A stretch of DNA of 64,000 nucleotides from Streptomyces xylophagus (GCF_000716435.1 NZ_JNWO01000003.1:372001-436000); one strand, 5' to 3'. Positions 41,596 to 50,630 are shown, counted from the stretch's first letter. Program-made: numbers and translations. The notes: generated by a model not told the origin, from the sequence alone.

Positions 41596-42425
41596 GACGG
41601 GTCCGCCTGATGTGGCAGCGGTTGGGACTCGCCGAACTCAACCGGCGCGGGCGGGAGTTGGAGCTGCTGCACCGGGCCATGGGGTTCGCGACGCTCGCCC
41701 TGGTCACGTTGGCGCCGCTGCTGATCGTGGTGGCCGCCGCGGATCCGCTGGGGCACGGCGGGTTCGCGCTGTGGCTGGTGGACGGCATGGACCTGTCCGG
41801 CAGATCCGCCCGCGCGCTCACCGATGTCTTCACGCCGCCGCGCAAGGTGATCGGCGCCACCAGCGCGTGGAGTGTGGCGCTGCTCGCGCTGTTCGGCCTG
41901 TCCTTCGCGTCGAGTGTGCAGAGCGGCTACGAGCACGTGTGGCGGCCGGCCGGCGCGCCCTGGCATCGCATCTGGCGGCGGCAGTTGATCTGGCTGGTCA
42001 TGCTGATGGGCTATCTGTACGCGCAGGTGCAGACCCGCAACGTCATCGAGGGCACGCCCCGCATCCTGCTCAGCATGGCGGCCGGCCTGCTGTTCTTCTG
42101 GTGGGGCCCGCACTTCCTGCTCAACCGGCAGGTCCGCTGGCGGTATCTGCTCCCGGGCGCGCTCGCCACGATGGCGGGCCTGGTCGGCCTGCGCTGGTTC
42201 TCGTACCTCGTGTTCACCCCGCTCCTGGTCACCAACGCGGTCAGCTACGGCCCGGTCGGCACGGTCCTGGTGGTGGAGTCCTGGCTGGTCGGCGTGGGCT
42301 TCGTGCTCTACGGCGGCGCGCTGGTGGGCAGGCTGTTGTGCGAGCGGTTCGGGGACCCGGAGGCGTCGTTCCGCACGGAGTCGGAGGCACCGGAGGGAGC
42401 GGACGCCGGGCAGGACCCGGTGTGA
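41592..42425 (+). CDS. YihY/BrkB-family membrane protein
   Basis: 277 residues with about six TM helices: a long amphipathic N terminus, then ATLALVTLAPLLIVVAAA, SVALLALFGLSFASSVQSGY, LLSMAAGLLFFWWGPHFLL and VGTVLVVESWLVGVGFVLYG. The YihY/BrkB family has no firm function; members were once called ribonuclease BN by mistake and some export lipids or drugs. GTG 41592 is chosen because GGGAGG stands six bases before it. The C-terminal tail is acidic. Confidence 0.75.
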   Translation: MRRVRLMWQRLGLAELNRRGRELELLHRAMGFATLALVTLAPLLIVVAAADPLGHGGFALWLVDGMDLSGRSARALTDVFTPPRKVIGATSAWSVALLALFGLSFASSVQSGYEHVWRPAGAPWHRIWRRQLIWLVMLMGYLYAQVQTRNVIEGTPRILLSMAAGLLFFWWGPHFLLNRQVRWRYLLPGALATMAGLVGLRWFSYLVFTPLLVTNAVSYGPVGTVLVVESWLVGVGFVLYGGALVGRLLCERFGDPEASFRTESEAPEGADAGQDPV

Positions 42426-42445
42426 CGCTCGGCCCGGCTGGCCCG

Positions 42446-42753
42446 CTACCAGCCCTTCTCGAACATCCGGGCCACCTCGGCGATACGGACCTCGTCGCGC
42501 CGGTGGTAGGTGCGCAGCCGGATCCGCCGGGTGCGCAACAGGCCCAGGGACACGAGGAGTTCGAGGTGGGTTTCGGCAGCACGGTCCGCCGCGTCCCGGA
42601 CTCGGGGACCTTGTCCGGGACCGACCGTTCCTGTTCGGCGCGGCCGTCACCGCTGGGGCGTGCGGCAACGGGCGGGACGCAGCGAGACCACCGGGGACGA
42701 ACTCCGGGTTCCGGAACCGGAGTTGGCCGAAGCACACCGTCGTAGCCGAACAA
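42446..42753 (-). pseudogene. Degenerate coding stretch, probable gene remnant
   Basis: The 381 bp between 42449 and 42830 hold no intact gene. In the last 50 codons before the TAG at 42446, one frame has about 90% third-position GC and reads ETHLELLVSLGLLRTRRIRL then EVARMFEKGW. Upstream of about 42590 the coding-like bias moves to another frame (AEQERSVPDKVPESG). This pattern suggests a frameshifted or truncated gene. The product is not recognised; the helical, Arg-rich end resembles a winged-helix tail. Confidence 0.3.
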
Positions 42754-42830
42754 GAACGCACGGGCGCCGGGTGGCGGACGTCCCCCTCCACCCGCGGCTC
42801 ACGGCTCGCGCGGGCGGAGGGGAGTTCGGC

Positions 42831-44852
42831 TCAGCCGTCGAGTCGGACGACCCGGACGGCTCCGGCGGGGACCGCGAGGCCGCCCGCGGCACGTTCGCCG
42901 GTCAGCAGCTCGGTGCCGTCGGCGCCGAGGGGCACCTTGACGTCCGAGGCACTGTGGTTGATCGCGAAGAGGAAGGTTCCCGACTCGCCTTCTCGGCGCA
43001 CCACTTCGACGTCGTACGGCAGGTCGGCGCGCGGGGTGATCCGGGCGTCCTCGGTCGCCCAGCCGAGCAGGGCGTCCAGGCCGTGGGCGTCGAGACGGGT
43101 CGACACGTACCAGGCGGTGCCCTCGCCGAGGCGGTGCCGGGTGACGGCCGGGTGGTCGGCGGTGAGGCCTTCGGCGTACGTCCACACGGTCTCGGCGCCG
43201 CGCGGGACGACGAACTCGGTCCATACGTCGCCGGTGAGTTCGGAGCCGTCCGCGCCGGTGATACGGACGCGGTCGCCCGCCAGCAGGGGCGAGAACTCCT
43301 CGACGGTCAGGCCGAGTACGTCGCGGAGCGCTCCGGGGTAGGCGCCCTCGTGGACGGCGTCGTGCTCGTCGACGATGCCGGAGAAGTAGGAGACGACGAG
43401 GGTGCCGCCGTTCTCGACGTACCGCTTCAGGTTGCGCCCGGCCGCTTCCGTCATCAGATACAGCGCCGGTACGACGACAAGGGGATAGGCCGACAAGTCG
43501 GCTTCCGGGTGGGCGAAGTCGACCGTGAGGTGACGGTCGTAGAGAGCCTCGTAGAAGGCGTCGGCGCGCTCGCGGGCGTCGTGGTCCTCGCTGGGACGCC
43601 ACTCCAGTTTCTGCGCCCACCACGACTGCCAGTCCCATACGACGGCCACGTCGGCCTGCGTGCGGGTGCCGCGTATCCGGCTCAACTCCTCGACGGACTG
43701 GCCGAGTTGGACGACCTCGCGCCAGACACGGGTCTCGGTGCCGCCGTGCGGGAGCATCGCGGAGTGGAACTTCTCGGCGCCGCGCCGGGACTGCCGCCAC
43801 TGGAAGAACATCGCGCCGTCCGAGCCGCGGGCCACGTGCGAGAGGGCGTTGCGGGCCATCTGGCCGGGGGCCTTGGCGGGGTTGCGGGGCTGCCAGTTGA
43901 CGCCCGAGGTGGAGTGTTCCAGGAGCAGCCACGGGGCCCCGCCCGCCACCGAACGGGTCAGGTCGGCGGCCATCGCCAGGTTGACGTGGGTGCGGCGGCC
44001 GTCGGTGATCAGGTAGTGGTCGTTGGTGACGAGGTCGACCTCGCGGCCCCAGGCCCAGTAGTCGACGGACTCGCACTGGCTGAGGGCGGCCATGAAGTTG
44101 GTCGTCACCGGGATGCCGGGCGCGAGGCGGTGCAGGATGTCCCGTTCGGCGACGAAGTTCTCGCGCATGGTGGCGTCCGCGAACCGCGTGTAGTCCAGCG
44201 CCTGGGCCGGGTTGACGGCGGTCGGGGTAAGGCGCGGCGGGTTGATCTGGCCGAGGTCTCCGTAGCGCTGGCCCCAAAAGGCGGTGCCCCAGGCCTCGTT
44301 GACCCCGTCGACGGTCCGGTAGGCCGCGGTCAGCCAACGGCGGAAGTGGGCGGCGCAGTTGTCGCAGTAGCAGGCGGAGACGGGGACGCCGTACTCGTTG
44401 AAGACGTGCCACAGGGCGAGGGCGGGGTGCGTGCCGTAGCGCTCGGCGAGCCGCGTGGTGATGTTCGCGGCGGCGGCGCGGTAGTCGGCGTTGCTGTGGC
44501 AGATCGCGCCGCGTGAGCCGAACTCGTAGCGGGTGCCGTCGGCGGTGACGGGGAGGGCCTCGGGGTGGGCGCGGTAGAACCAGGCGGGCGGGGCGACCGT
44601 GGGGGTGCCGAGGTCGGCGCGGATGCCGTGCTCGTGCAGCAGGTCCAGGAGCCGGTCGAGCCAGCCGAAGTCGTACACACCGGGCTCGGGCTCCAGCAGG
44701 GCCCAGGAGAAGATCCCGACGCTCACCATGGTGACGCCGGCCTCCCGCATCAGCCGGACGTCCTCCTGCCAGACGCTCTCCGGCCACTGCTCGGGGTTGT
44801 AGTCCCCACCGAAGGCGAGGCTGGTGAGGCCCCTGGGGGTGGTCTCCGGCAT
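42831..44852 (-). CDS. GH42 beta-galactosidase
   Basis: 673 residues, full length for family 42: TIM barrel, trimerisation domain and C-terminal beta domain. FGGDYNPEQWPESVW is the first strand. Glu153 in WHVFNEYG is the acid/base and the Glu in WLLLEHSTSGVNW the nucleophile. Cys118, Cys161, Cys163 and Cys166 form the structural zinc site. No signal peptide, so it acts in the cytoplasm on imported galactosides. ATG 44852 has GGGAGAG upstream. A divergent LacI gene with a typical operator between controls it. No sugar transporter is present in the window. Confidence 0.92.
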   Translation of the reverse strand: MPETTPRGLTSLAFGGDYNPEQWPESVWQEDVRLMREAGVTMVSVGIFSWALLEPEPGVYDFGWLDRLLDLLHEHGIRADLGTPTVAPPAWFYRAHPEALPVTADGTRYEFGSRGAICHSNADYRAAAANITTRLAERYGTHPALALWHVFNEYGVPVSACYCDNCAAHFRRWLTAAYRTVDGVNEAWGTAFWGQRYGDLGQINPPRLTPTAVNPAQALDYTRFADATMRENFVAERDILHRLAPGIPVTTNFMAALSQCESVDYWAWGREVDLVTNDHYLITDGRRTHVNLAMAADLTRSVAGGAPWLLLEHSTSGVNWQPRNPAKAPGQMARNALSHVARGSDGAMFFQWRQSRRGAEKFHSAMLPHGGTETRVWREVVQLGQSVEELSRIRGTRTQADVAVVWDWQSWWAQKLEWRPSEDHDARERADAFYEALYDRHLTVDFAHPEADLSAYPLVVVPALYLMTEAAGRNLKRYVENGGTLVVSYFSGIVDEHDAVHEGAYPGALRDVLGLTVEEFSPLLAGDRVRITGADGSELTGDVWTEFVVPRGAETVWTYAEGLTADHPAVTRHRLGEGTAWYVSTRLDAHGLDALLGWATEDARITPRADLPYDVEVVRREGESGTFLFAINHSASDVKVPLGADGTELLTGERAAGGLAVPAGAVRVVRLDG

Positions 44853-44966
44853 GGATCTCTCCCGTAGTCGATCATTTGGGAACGTGCACACAACGCGCCC
44901 GAAGGCGCCGCCCCAACATAACCGCACCCCCGTGACTGCTGACAAGTGTCCTTGATGTTTCTCTGC

Positions 44967-44980
44967 TGTGAACGCTCCCA
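44967..44980. promoter_or_regulatory. LacI-type operator between GH42 and LacI genes
   Basis: TGTGAACGCTCCCA matches 12 of 14 positions of the actinobacterial CebR-type box TGGGAGCGCTCCCA. It lies 46 bp before the LacI start and 115 bp before the GH42 start. Confidence 0.6.
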
Positions 44981-45025
44981 GCACGGTGCTTCTGGCCCCG
45001 GCCCCGGGAGCCGTAGAGTCTGACC

Positions 45026-46051
45026 ATGAGCAATACGGGGGGTCGGCGCAGGCCGCCGACGATCCATGACGTGGCACGCGAGGCGGGCGTCTCGCGGGGC
45101 ACGGTGTCGCGGGTCCTCAACGGCGGGCACTATGTGAGCCCGGCCGCGCAGGAGGCCGTCAACGCGGCCATCCGCAGGACGGGTTACGTCGTCAACCGGC
45201 ACGCCCGCTCGCTGATCACCGGGCGCTCGGACTCGGTCGGTTTCCTGCTGACGGAACCGCAGGAGAAGTTCTTCGAGGACCCGAACTTCAACGTCCTGCT
45301 GCGCGGCTGCACCCAGGCGCTGGCCGCGCACGACATCCCCCTGCTGCTGATGCTGGCCGGCACCGAGGACGAGCGACGGCGCATCACGCGGTACATCACC
45401 TCCGGGCACGTCGACGGGGTGCTGCTGGTCTCCAGCCACTCCGGGAACCCGGTCGCGGAGGAGCTGAGCGAGGCGGGCGTACCGCTGGTCGCGTGCGGCA
45501 AGCCGATCGGGCTCGGCTCCAAGATCAGCTATGTCGCCGCCGACGACCGGGACGGCGCCCGGGACATGACCCGGCATCTGCTCTCCCTCGGCCGCCGCCG
45601 CGTCGGCATGGTCACCGGGCCGCTGGACACCCCGGGCGGTGTCGAGCGCCTCGCCGGTTACAAGGAGGTGCTCGCCGAAGCTGGTATCGCGGTGGACGAC
45701 GATCTCGTCGTCTCCGGCGACTACAGCCGGCTCAGCGGTGAACGCGGCGCCGAGCGACTGCTCGCCCAAGTCCCGGACCTGGACGCCGTGTTCGTCGCCT
45801 CCGACCTGATGGCGCGGGGCGTGCTGACCACACTGGAGCGGGCCGGGCGGCGGGTGCCGGAGGACGTGGCGGTCGGCGGCTTCGACGACTCCCCCGCCGC
45901 GCTGGCCTCCAGTCCCGAACTCACCACGATGCGGCAGCCGTTCGACCGGATCAGCGCGGAGATGGTGCGGGTGCTGCTGGCGCAGATCGGGGGCGAGGAC
46001 ACGGCGGCGGTGATACTGCCGACGGAACTGGTGAAGCGCGAGTCGACGTAG
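45026..46051 (+). CDS. LacI family regulator
   Basis: 341 residues. Residues 12-35 are the HTH (TIHDVAREAGVSRGTVSRVL), followed by the hinge helix (NRHARSLITGRSDSVGFL) and a periplasmic-binding-like sugar domain (VDGVLLVSSHSGNPV; DAVFVASDLMARGVL; VAVGGFDDSPAALASSPELT). It would repress the divergent beta-galactosidase until a galactoside binds. The ATG at 45026 follows GAGCCGTAGAG; the site is weak. It ends at a hairpin facing a convergent gene. Confidence 0.9.
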   Translation: MSNTGGRRRPPTIHDVAREAGVSRGTVSRVLNGGHYVSPAAQEAVNAAIRRTGYVVNRHARSLITGRSDSVGFLLTEPQEKFFEDPNFNVLLRGCTQALAAHDIPLLLMLAGTEDERRRITRYITSGHVDGVLLVSSHSGNPVAEELSEAGVPLVACGKPIGLGSKISYVAADDRDGARDMTRHLLSLGRRRVGMVTGPLDTPGGVERLAGYKEVLAEAGIAVDDDLVVSGDYSRLSGERGAERLLAQVPDLDAVFVASDLMARGVLTTLERAGRRVPEDVAVGGFDDSPAALASSPELTTMRQPFDRISAEMVRVLLAQIGGEDTAAVILPTELVKREST

Positions 46052-46085
46052 GAGGGACGCGCTCTTGTGGTGAGCGCGCCCCTCC
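46051..46085. terminator. Bidirectional terminator hairpin
   Basis: GGAGGGACGCGCTC (46051-46064) pairs with GAGCGCGCCCCTCC (46072-46085) with one A-C mismatch and a 7-base loop, filling the gap between the LacI gene and the convergent exported-protein gene. Confidence 0.75.
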
Positions 46086-46094
46086 CCACGGCCG

Positions 46095-47429
46095 TCAGGC
46101 GGACGGGTTGACGATCACGTCAGCCGTGTTGTTCGCGGTGTTCGTGTCGAAGGCGAGGGGCGTGCCGTTGTAGGCCCGGGTCGTGACGTGGCCCGTCGCG
46201 TCCGGCACCACCGTGTCGATGCGCAGTTGGAACGGGAAACTGACGTCCAGGTCGGGCTTGGCCCACGTCGGCAGGGTGCAGGCGTAGTGGGCGATGGTCG
46301 GGTCGTCGCCGGCGGTGTGGGCGCCGTGGCAAGTCCTGGGCATGGACGTGGCGACGGTGCCCTGCGGGGCGTAGAAGTCGATCGTGGTGATCGGGTCGCC
46401 GGCGCTGACGTCACCGGCCCAGGCAGGTCCGTGGTTGACGAAGCGGAAGCCGGAGGTGACGGTGTCGCCAGCCGCGCCGCTCGCCACGGTGCCGTAGACG
46501 GCGAAGTCGGCGGTGTTGTCCGCGGTGATGTGCCAGGAGCGGCTGTTGTCCGAGCTGTCGAGGTCGGTGACGTCGGCCAGGGGCTCGACCTCATAGTCGA
46601 ACCGGTCGTACAGCGCGTGGTCGGTGACGGCGAGCAGCAGCGGTTCCGGCAGCTCCACGGTGGCGCCGGGCGCGATCTCGGTGTCGAAGGAGCAGGTCAC
46701 GTAGGTCGTGCCGTTGGCGTCCGGACCGGTGTAGGTGCACTGCGGGTAGCGGGTGGAGACGTCGAGGCCGTACGTCGCCCACATGCTCACGCTGAAGCCG
46801 TGCGCTGTCTCGTTGCCGGTGTTGGTGACCGAGTACGGCACGGTGAGGCTGGTGCCGGGTGCGATGCCGGTGGCGTCCTGCGGGGCAGGGATTCCGAGGT
46901 CCACGCCGGAGCCGACGGTGACGGTGGTGTCGTCGCTGCGCGTGGCGACGAGCGTGCCGTCGGGGCCGCCGGTGGCCTCGGCGGAGTACGTGACCGTGCC
47001 CTGCGCTCCGACGGCGGCGCCGGTGACGGCCCGCACCTTCAGCCGCACCTGCGCGCTGTAGCGGATCGGCACGTCCCCGGTGTCGCAGACGGCGACGGTG
47101 CCGGTGGCGTCCGGTGTGCAGTTGTCGGGCCAGGCCACCTCGGCGACCCCCGCGAGCCCGGAGGCATCGACGGTCAGCTGTCCGTCGGTCACGGTGAAGG
47201 CGTCGTTGCTGTGCGTCAGGCCCAGCACCAGCGGCCGGTACTGCGCCGTGCCGCCGTCCGGGGCGACGGTCGCCGCCACGTCGTACGGCGAATGGATCGC
47301 CAGCGCATCGGTCTGCGGCACGTCGTCGGCGACGGCCGCCCCGCTCCCGAGACCGGCGACGACCAACGCCCCCACGGCCCCGGCACAGGCCCCGCGACGC
47401 AGCACGCGTCCGACGGAGACAGAACTCAT
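46095..47429 (-). CDS. Exported DUF11/CARDB-like protein
   Basis: 444 residues. The Sec signal peptide is MSSVSVGRVLRRGACAGAVG then ALVVAGLGSGAAVADD (cleavage near residue 37). The mature protein has three or four Ig-like beta-sandwich repeats with phrases such as VPYSVTNTGNETAHGFSVSM and GFRFVNHGPAWAGDV, typical of DUF11/CARDB adhesion-type domains. Paired Cys residues suggest disulfides. There is no LPXTG, lipobox or catalytic motif, so it is probably secreted and structural. ATG 47429 has GGGGGAT upstream. Confidence 0.8.
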   Translation of the reverse strand: MSSVSVGRVLRRGACAGAVGALVVAGLGSGAAVADDVPQTDALAIHSPYDVAATVAPDGGTAQYRPLVLGLTHSNDAFTVTDGQLTVDASGLAGVAEVAWPDNCTPDATGTVAVCDTGDVPIRYSAQVRLKVRAVTGAAVGAQGTVTYSAEATGGPDGTLVATRSDDTTVTVGSGVDLGIPAPQDATGIAPGTSLTVPYSVTNTGNETAHGFSVSMWATYGLDVSTRYPQCTYTGPDANGTTYVTCSFDTEIAPGATVELPEPLLLAVTDHALYDRFDYEVEPLADVTDLDSSDNSRSWHITADNTADFAVYGTVASGAAGDTVTSGFRFVNHGPAWAGDVSAGDPITTIDFYAPQGTVATSMPRTCHGAHTAGDDPTIAHYACTLPTWAKPDLDVSFPFQLRIDTVVPDATGHVTTRAYNGTPLAFDTNTANNTADVIVNPSA

Positions 47430-47692
47430 GAAATCCCCCAGTTGGGACAATGGAAACCCCGGCAACTGATCGGTGCCGGGCGGGAGTTGGACGGGGTGGC
47501 TGGACGGAAGGTTGTAGGAGGGGCGCGTGTGGCGGGAGGTTCTTACCGTCCTCTTGCACAGCGCCGGTCGGGCAGCCCGCCAGGCCGGTCGGGGCACTCG
47601 GTCAGGATTGAAGAAGCCCCCGCCCCCTCCTCCGCCCTAGCCTGAATTCACCGACGAAATCCGTCGGACCACGCTTCACGGAGGAGCTCGCC

Positions 47693-48043
47693 ATGACCGA
47701 CGGACTGAACACGATCATCTACCCCGTCAAGGACCTCGACGCCGCGAAGGCCCTGTTCGGCGCCCTGCTGGGAGTCGAACCGTACGCGGACGAGCCGTAC
47801 TACGTCGGCTACAAGGCCGCCGGACAGGACGTCGGGCTCGACCCGAACGGGCACTCCAGGGGCATGACCGGACCGGTGCCGTACTGGACCGTGGACGACA
47901 TCCGAACGCGGCTCGCGGCCATGGTGGAGGCGGGGGCCGAGCTGGTGCAGGACGTCCAGGACGTCGGCGGCGGCAAGCTGATCGCATACGTGAAGGACGC
48001 GGACGGGAACTTCGTCGGGCTCACACAGAATCCGGCCGCCTGA
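47693..48043 (+). CDS. VOC family protein
   Basis: 116 residues, one glyoxalase-like fold: TIIYPVKDLDAAKALFGALL at the N terminus, DVGLDPNGHSRG, and LIAYVKDADGNFVGLTQNP at the end. AGGAG precedes the ATG. The residue at the usual C-terminal metal ligand is Gly/Leu rather than Glu, so metal binding is doubtful and a ligand-binding role is possible. It is followed 96 bp later by a MarR gene in the same direction. Confidence 0.8.
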   Translation: MTDGLNTIIYPVKDLDAAKALFGALLGVEPYADEPYYVGYKAAGQDVGLDPNGHSRGMTGPVPYWTVDDIRTRLAAMVEAGAELVQDVQDVGGGKLIAYVKDADGNFVGLTQNPAA

Positions 48044-48082
48044 CACCGGTGCCGCACCGGCCGTGGCACCGGGCCCGCTACT

Positions 48083-48115
48083 TGCACGTGCACTAGTTGC
48101 GCACTCAATAATTGG
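48083..48115. promoter_or_regulatory. Palindromic sites before the MarR gene
   Basis: TGCACGTGCA (48083-48092) is a perfect 10-bp palindrome. It is followed by AGTTGCGCACTCAATAATTG, which contains a second TTGCGCA-type half-site, ending 25 bp before the MarR start. Likely an autoregulatory operator. Confidence 0.45.
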
Positions 48116-48139
48116 CCGGATCGGTGTTACCGTGCAGAT

Positions 48140-48541
48140 ATGGCAGTGAAGACGGCCGGCGCCCGGCGGCTAGAGGAACAGTGGCGGGACATCCTGTCCG
48201 TGCACGCGCGCACGATGTGCGAGATCGACCGTGTACTGCACCCGCACGGCCTGGGTGCGAGCGACTTCGAGGTGCTCGACATGCTCGCGTCCGAGGCGCC
48301 CGAAACGGGCGACCAGTGCCGGGTGCAGAACCTGGTCGGGCGGGTGCACCTCAGCCAGAGCGCGCTCTCCCGTCTCATCGGACGCCTGGAGAAGGACGGC
48401 CTCGTGGAGCGCTCGGTCTGCATGGAGGACCGACGCGGGGTGTGGGTCGCGCTCACCCGCAAGGGTCGTGACCTGCACGCGGAGGTGCTGCCCCTGCAAC
48501 GGGGCGTGCTGGCGCGGATGTTGGACGACGCGCAGGAGTAG
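48140..48541 (+). CDS. MarR family regulator
   Basis: 133 residues: VLHPHGLGASDFEVLDMLA, then NLVGRVHLSQSALSRLIGRL as HTH (residues 57-76), wing RSVCMEDRRGVWVALT, and a C-terminal dimer helix. The ATG has no clear ribosome site, so translation may be leaderless. Upstream is a palindromic site. It ends 18 bp from the convergent pqqB gene. The controlled genes are not certain; the VOC gene before it is the best candidate. Confidence 0.85.
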   Translation: MAVKTAGARRLEEQWRDILSVHARTMCEIDRVLHPHGLGASDFEVLDMLASEAPETGDQCRVQNLVGRVHLSQSALSRLIGRLEKDGLVERSVCMEDRRGVWVALTRKGRDLHAEVLPLQRGVLARMLDDAQE

Positions 48542-48558
48542 TCGCCCCCGAAGCCGCC

Positions 48559-49449
48559 TCACACCACGAATTCGGCTCCGTCCATGAGCACTTCGATGCC
48601 CGCCCCGTTCACCTGCCCCCGCGCCGCCGAGCCCGCGTCGAGCAGCGGGTTCGTGTTGTTGAGATGGGTGTAGATCCGGCGGACGCCCGGGTGAGCGGCG
48701 AGGCGGCCGAGGCTTCCGCCGGGGCCCGACACCGGCAGATGTGCCGGCCTCGGTCGACCGGCGCCGGTGCCTGCGCGTACCGGCGGGCCCATCTCGTCGA
48801 CAGTGAAGAAGGTGCCGTCCAGCACCGCGCAGTCCGCCGTCGTCAGCAGGTCGTCGAAGGTGTCGGTCCAGGCTTCGACGCACGGTGCGTAGACGAGGGC
48901 CCCGCCGGTCGCCAGGTCCTCGATGCGGTACGCCGTCACCCAGTGGTCGTCCGGTGGGCGGGGCGGCAGGTACTTCGGGGCCTTGGTGCCCACCGGGTGG
49001 GCCGTGACGACCAGGCCTCCGGCGAGTACGAACCCGCCCTCGGCCAGGCTGTCTGCCCACTCCCAGGGGGCGTAGCGGTCGAGGACGGCCCGGGCCGGGG
49101 TGAGCGCGGTGAGGACGGGTGACGGGGCGTACACCTTGAGGCCCGCGGCCCCGCGCAGCACGGTCAGGCCCGCCACATGGTCGGGCTCGGCGTCGGTGAG
49201 GAGTACGCCGCGCACGGGGATGTCGCGCGGGCCGGGGCCCGGCCAGAGTGCGGCGGTGGCGGTGAGCTGGGGGCGGATGTCGGGTGAGGCGTTGAGCAGC
49301 CACCAGTCGCGCGCGTTGCCGGTGACGGCCACGCACTCCTGGGTCCGCGAGGGCAGTTTCCCGTCACGGGCGGCGGCACACAGCGCACAGGCACAGTTCC
49401 ACTGCGGGAATCCGCCCCCGGCGGCGGTACCGAGCAGGACGACCCTCAC
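48559..49449 (-). CDS. pqqB: PqqB-like metallo-beta-lactamase-fold protein
   Basis: 296 residues. VVLLGTAAGGGFPQWNCACA with a following CALC is the PqqB N-terminal signature (zinc CXCXXC). LTDAEPDHVAGL stands for the degenerate MBL metal motif, and IYTHLNNTNPLLD near the end is conserved. PqqB is thought to hydroxylate the Glu-Tyr intermediate in PQQ formation. GTG 49449 has GGGGGA upstream. No pqqA, C, D or E is in the window, so this is an orphan copy and might have another role. Confidence 0.85.
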   Translation of the reverse strand: MRVVLLGTAAGGGFPQWNCACALCAAARDGKLPSRTQECVAVTGNARDWWLLNASPDIRPQLTATAALWPGPGPRDIPVRGVLLTDAEPDHVAGLTVLRGAAGLKVYAPSPVLTALTPARAVLDRYAPWEWADSLAEGGFVLAGGLVVTAHPVGTKAPKYLPPRPPDDHWVTAYRIEDLATGGALVYAPCVEAWTDTFDDLLTTADCAVLDGTFFTVDEMGPPVRAGTGAGRPRPAHLPVSGPGGSLGRLAAHPGVRRIYTHLNNTNPLLDAGSAARGQVNGAGIEVLMDGAEFVV

Positions 49450-49590
49450 GACGATCGCTCCCCCTTGCCACATCACCGACTGACCCCAGCGAATCCCCCC
49501 GAGGGATCTTTCCTCCGAAACGGGCCGGACTATCCCACCGCAGGGGGCAGTTCAGGCCGATCTCCGTCCAGGCCGGCCACCCCACCCGGC

Positions 49591-50439
49591 TCAGCGCAGC
49601 AGATCCCGTACGGCCGCGAACGCCGCGTCGACCGTCGCCGGGTCGGCGCCCGGGCGGGCGAGCGCGCTCATGGGGATCGGGGTGACCGAGGGCAGGCCGT
49701 CGTAGGGAGTGAGGCCGTCGGGGGACGTGCCGACGGCGGCGAGCAGGGCGACGCCCTGACCGGTGCGGGCGATGTCGAGGACGCCGGCGAGATAGCCGGC
49801 GTCGCCGACGACCGTGGCGGGTACGCCGTGTGCGGCGAGGGTGGAGATGGCGCGGCGGCGGATCGCGCACGGGTCCTCGATGGCGACGAGCGGGACGGGC
49901 GCGGGCGCGGCCGGTGGCTGCCAGCCGGGCGTGGCGTGCCAGGTGAGCGGGAGCCCGCCGACCGGTGTGCCCTCGGTGGCGGCGGCCTCGGTGACGTACA
50001 CCGCGACATCGACGCTGCCGCGTTCGACGGCCTCGACGAGCCGGGCCGAGCGGTCGATGCGGAAACGGACCCGACAGCCGGGCCGCACCTCCTGGACGGC
50101 CGCGGTCAGCCGTGGCAGGAACTGGTCGGCCGCGTGTTCGGTCGACCCGATGGTGACGGTGTCGCCGTCCACATCCAGCAGCGTGCGTACGGCCTCGTCG
50201 TGCACGGCGAGGATGCGGCGGGCCTGTTCGAGGAGCAGCCGCCCCTCGGTCGTGAACCGGGTGCCGCGCCCCTCCCGCTCGACGATCGGCCGGCCCAGCG
50301 TCTTCTCCAGCCTGCGCACATGCTGGCTGACCGCGGACTGGCTCAGGGCGAGAGCCCGGGCCGCGCGATGGAAGCCGCCGCAGTCGGCCACCGCGGTCAG
50401 GCTGCGCAGGGCCACGATGTCGAGGACAGGTTGGGGCAT
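49591..50439 (-). CDS. LysR family regulator divergent from the sulfonate operon
   Basis: 282 residues. The HTH is SLTAVADCGGFHRAARALAL and SQSAVSQHVRRLEKTLGRPI (residues 13-52), followed by a substrate-binding domain (DTVTIGSTEHAADQFLP; GVALLAAVGTSPDGLTP). It is divergent from the sulfur operon, and the gap has two ATCGAT palindromes at 50466 and 50483, so a CysB/Cbl-like role in sulfonate gene control is likely by position. The effector domain itself does not reveal the ligand. Confidence 0.85.
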   Translation of the reverse strand: MPQPVLDIVALRSLTAVADCGGFHRAARALALSQSAVSQHVRRLEKTLGRPIVEREGRGTRFTTEGRLLLEQARRILAVHDEAVRTLLDVDGDTVTIGSTEHAADQFLPRLTAAVQEVRPGCRVRFRIDRSARLVEAVERGSVDVAVYVTEAAATEGTPVGGLPLTWHATPGWQPPAAPAPVPLVAIEDPCAIRRRAISTLAAHGVPATVVGDAGYLAGVLDIARTGQGVALLAAVGTSPDGLTPYDGLPSVTPIPMSALARPGADPATVDAAFAAVRDLLR

Positions 50440-50465
50440 GCCGGTGACGGTAGCCTGTTTCGGTC

Positions 50466-50543
50466 ATCGATCGCGATCCCTGATCGATTTCGATGCGGAA
50501 TCATCGTTGGACGCGATCGGTCGTAGCCGGTCATGATGGGCGC
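50466..50543 (+). promoter_or_regulatory. Promoter/operator region of the sulfonate operon
   Basis: ATCGAT occurs at 50466-50471 and 50483-50488, inside a CATCGA/TCGATG inverted repeat (50465-50470 and 50490-50495), a plausible LysR site. TTGGAC (50507-50512) and CATGAT (50532-50537) are possible -35 and -10 boxes with a long 19-bp spacer. The -10 ends six bases before the leader ATG, which points to a leaderless transcript. Confidence 0.4.
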
Positions 50544-50630
50544 ATGCTGCACACGACCGCTTTCGCTGCCCTTCTGACGCAGCGCCGAGTCATTGACTTC
50601 GGCGTGGCGTGCAGCGCGCGCTGTCGTTGA
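50544..50630 (+). CDS. Cys-containing leader peptide of the sulfonate operon
   Basis: 28 codons starting MLHTTAFAALLTQRR and ending with V-I-D-F-G-V-A-C-S-A-R-C-R. Arg-Arg, Asp and C-terminal Cys codons are the pattern of the short putative leader peptides found before actinobacterial sulfur genes. In mycobacteria similar leaderless short ORFs with Cys codons act as cysteine-responsive attenuators. Here it stands 143 bp before the first gene of a sulfur operon, with no Shine-Dalgarno and a -10-like box just upstream. Ribosome stalling at Cys codons when cysteine is low is inferred. Confidence 0.7.
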   Translation: MLHTTAFAALLTQRRVIDFGVACSARCR

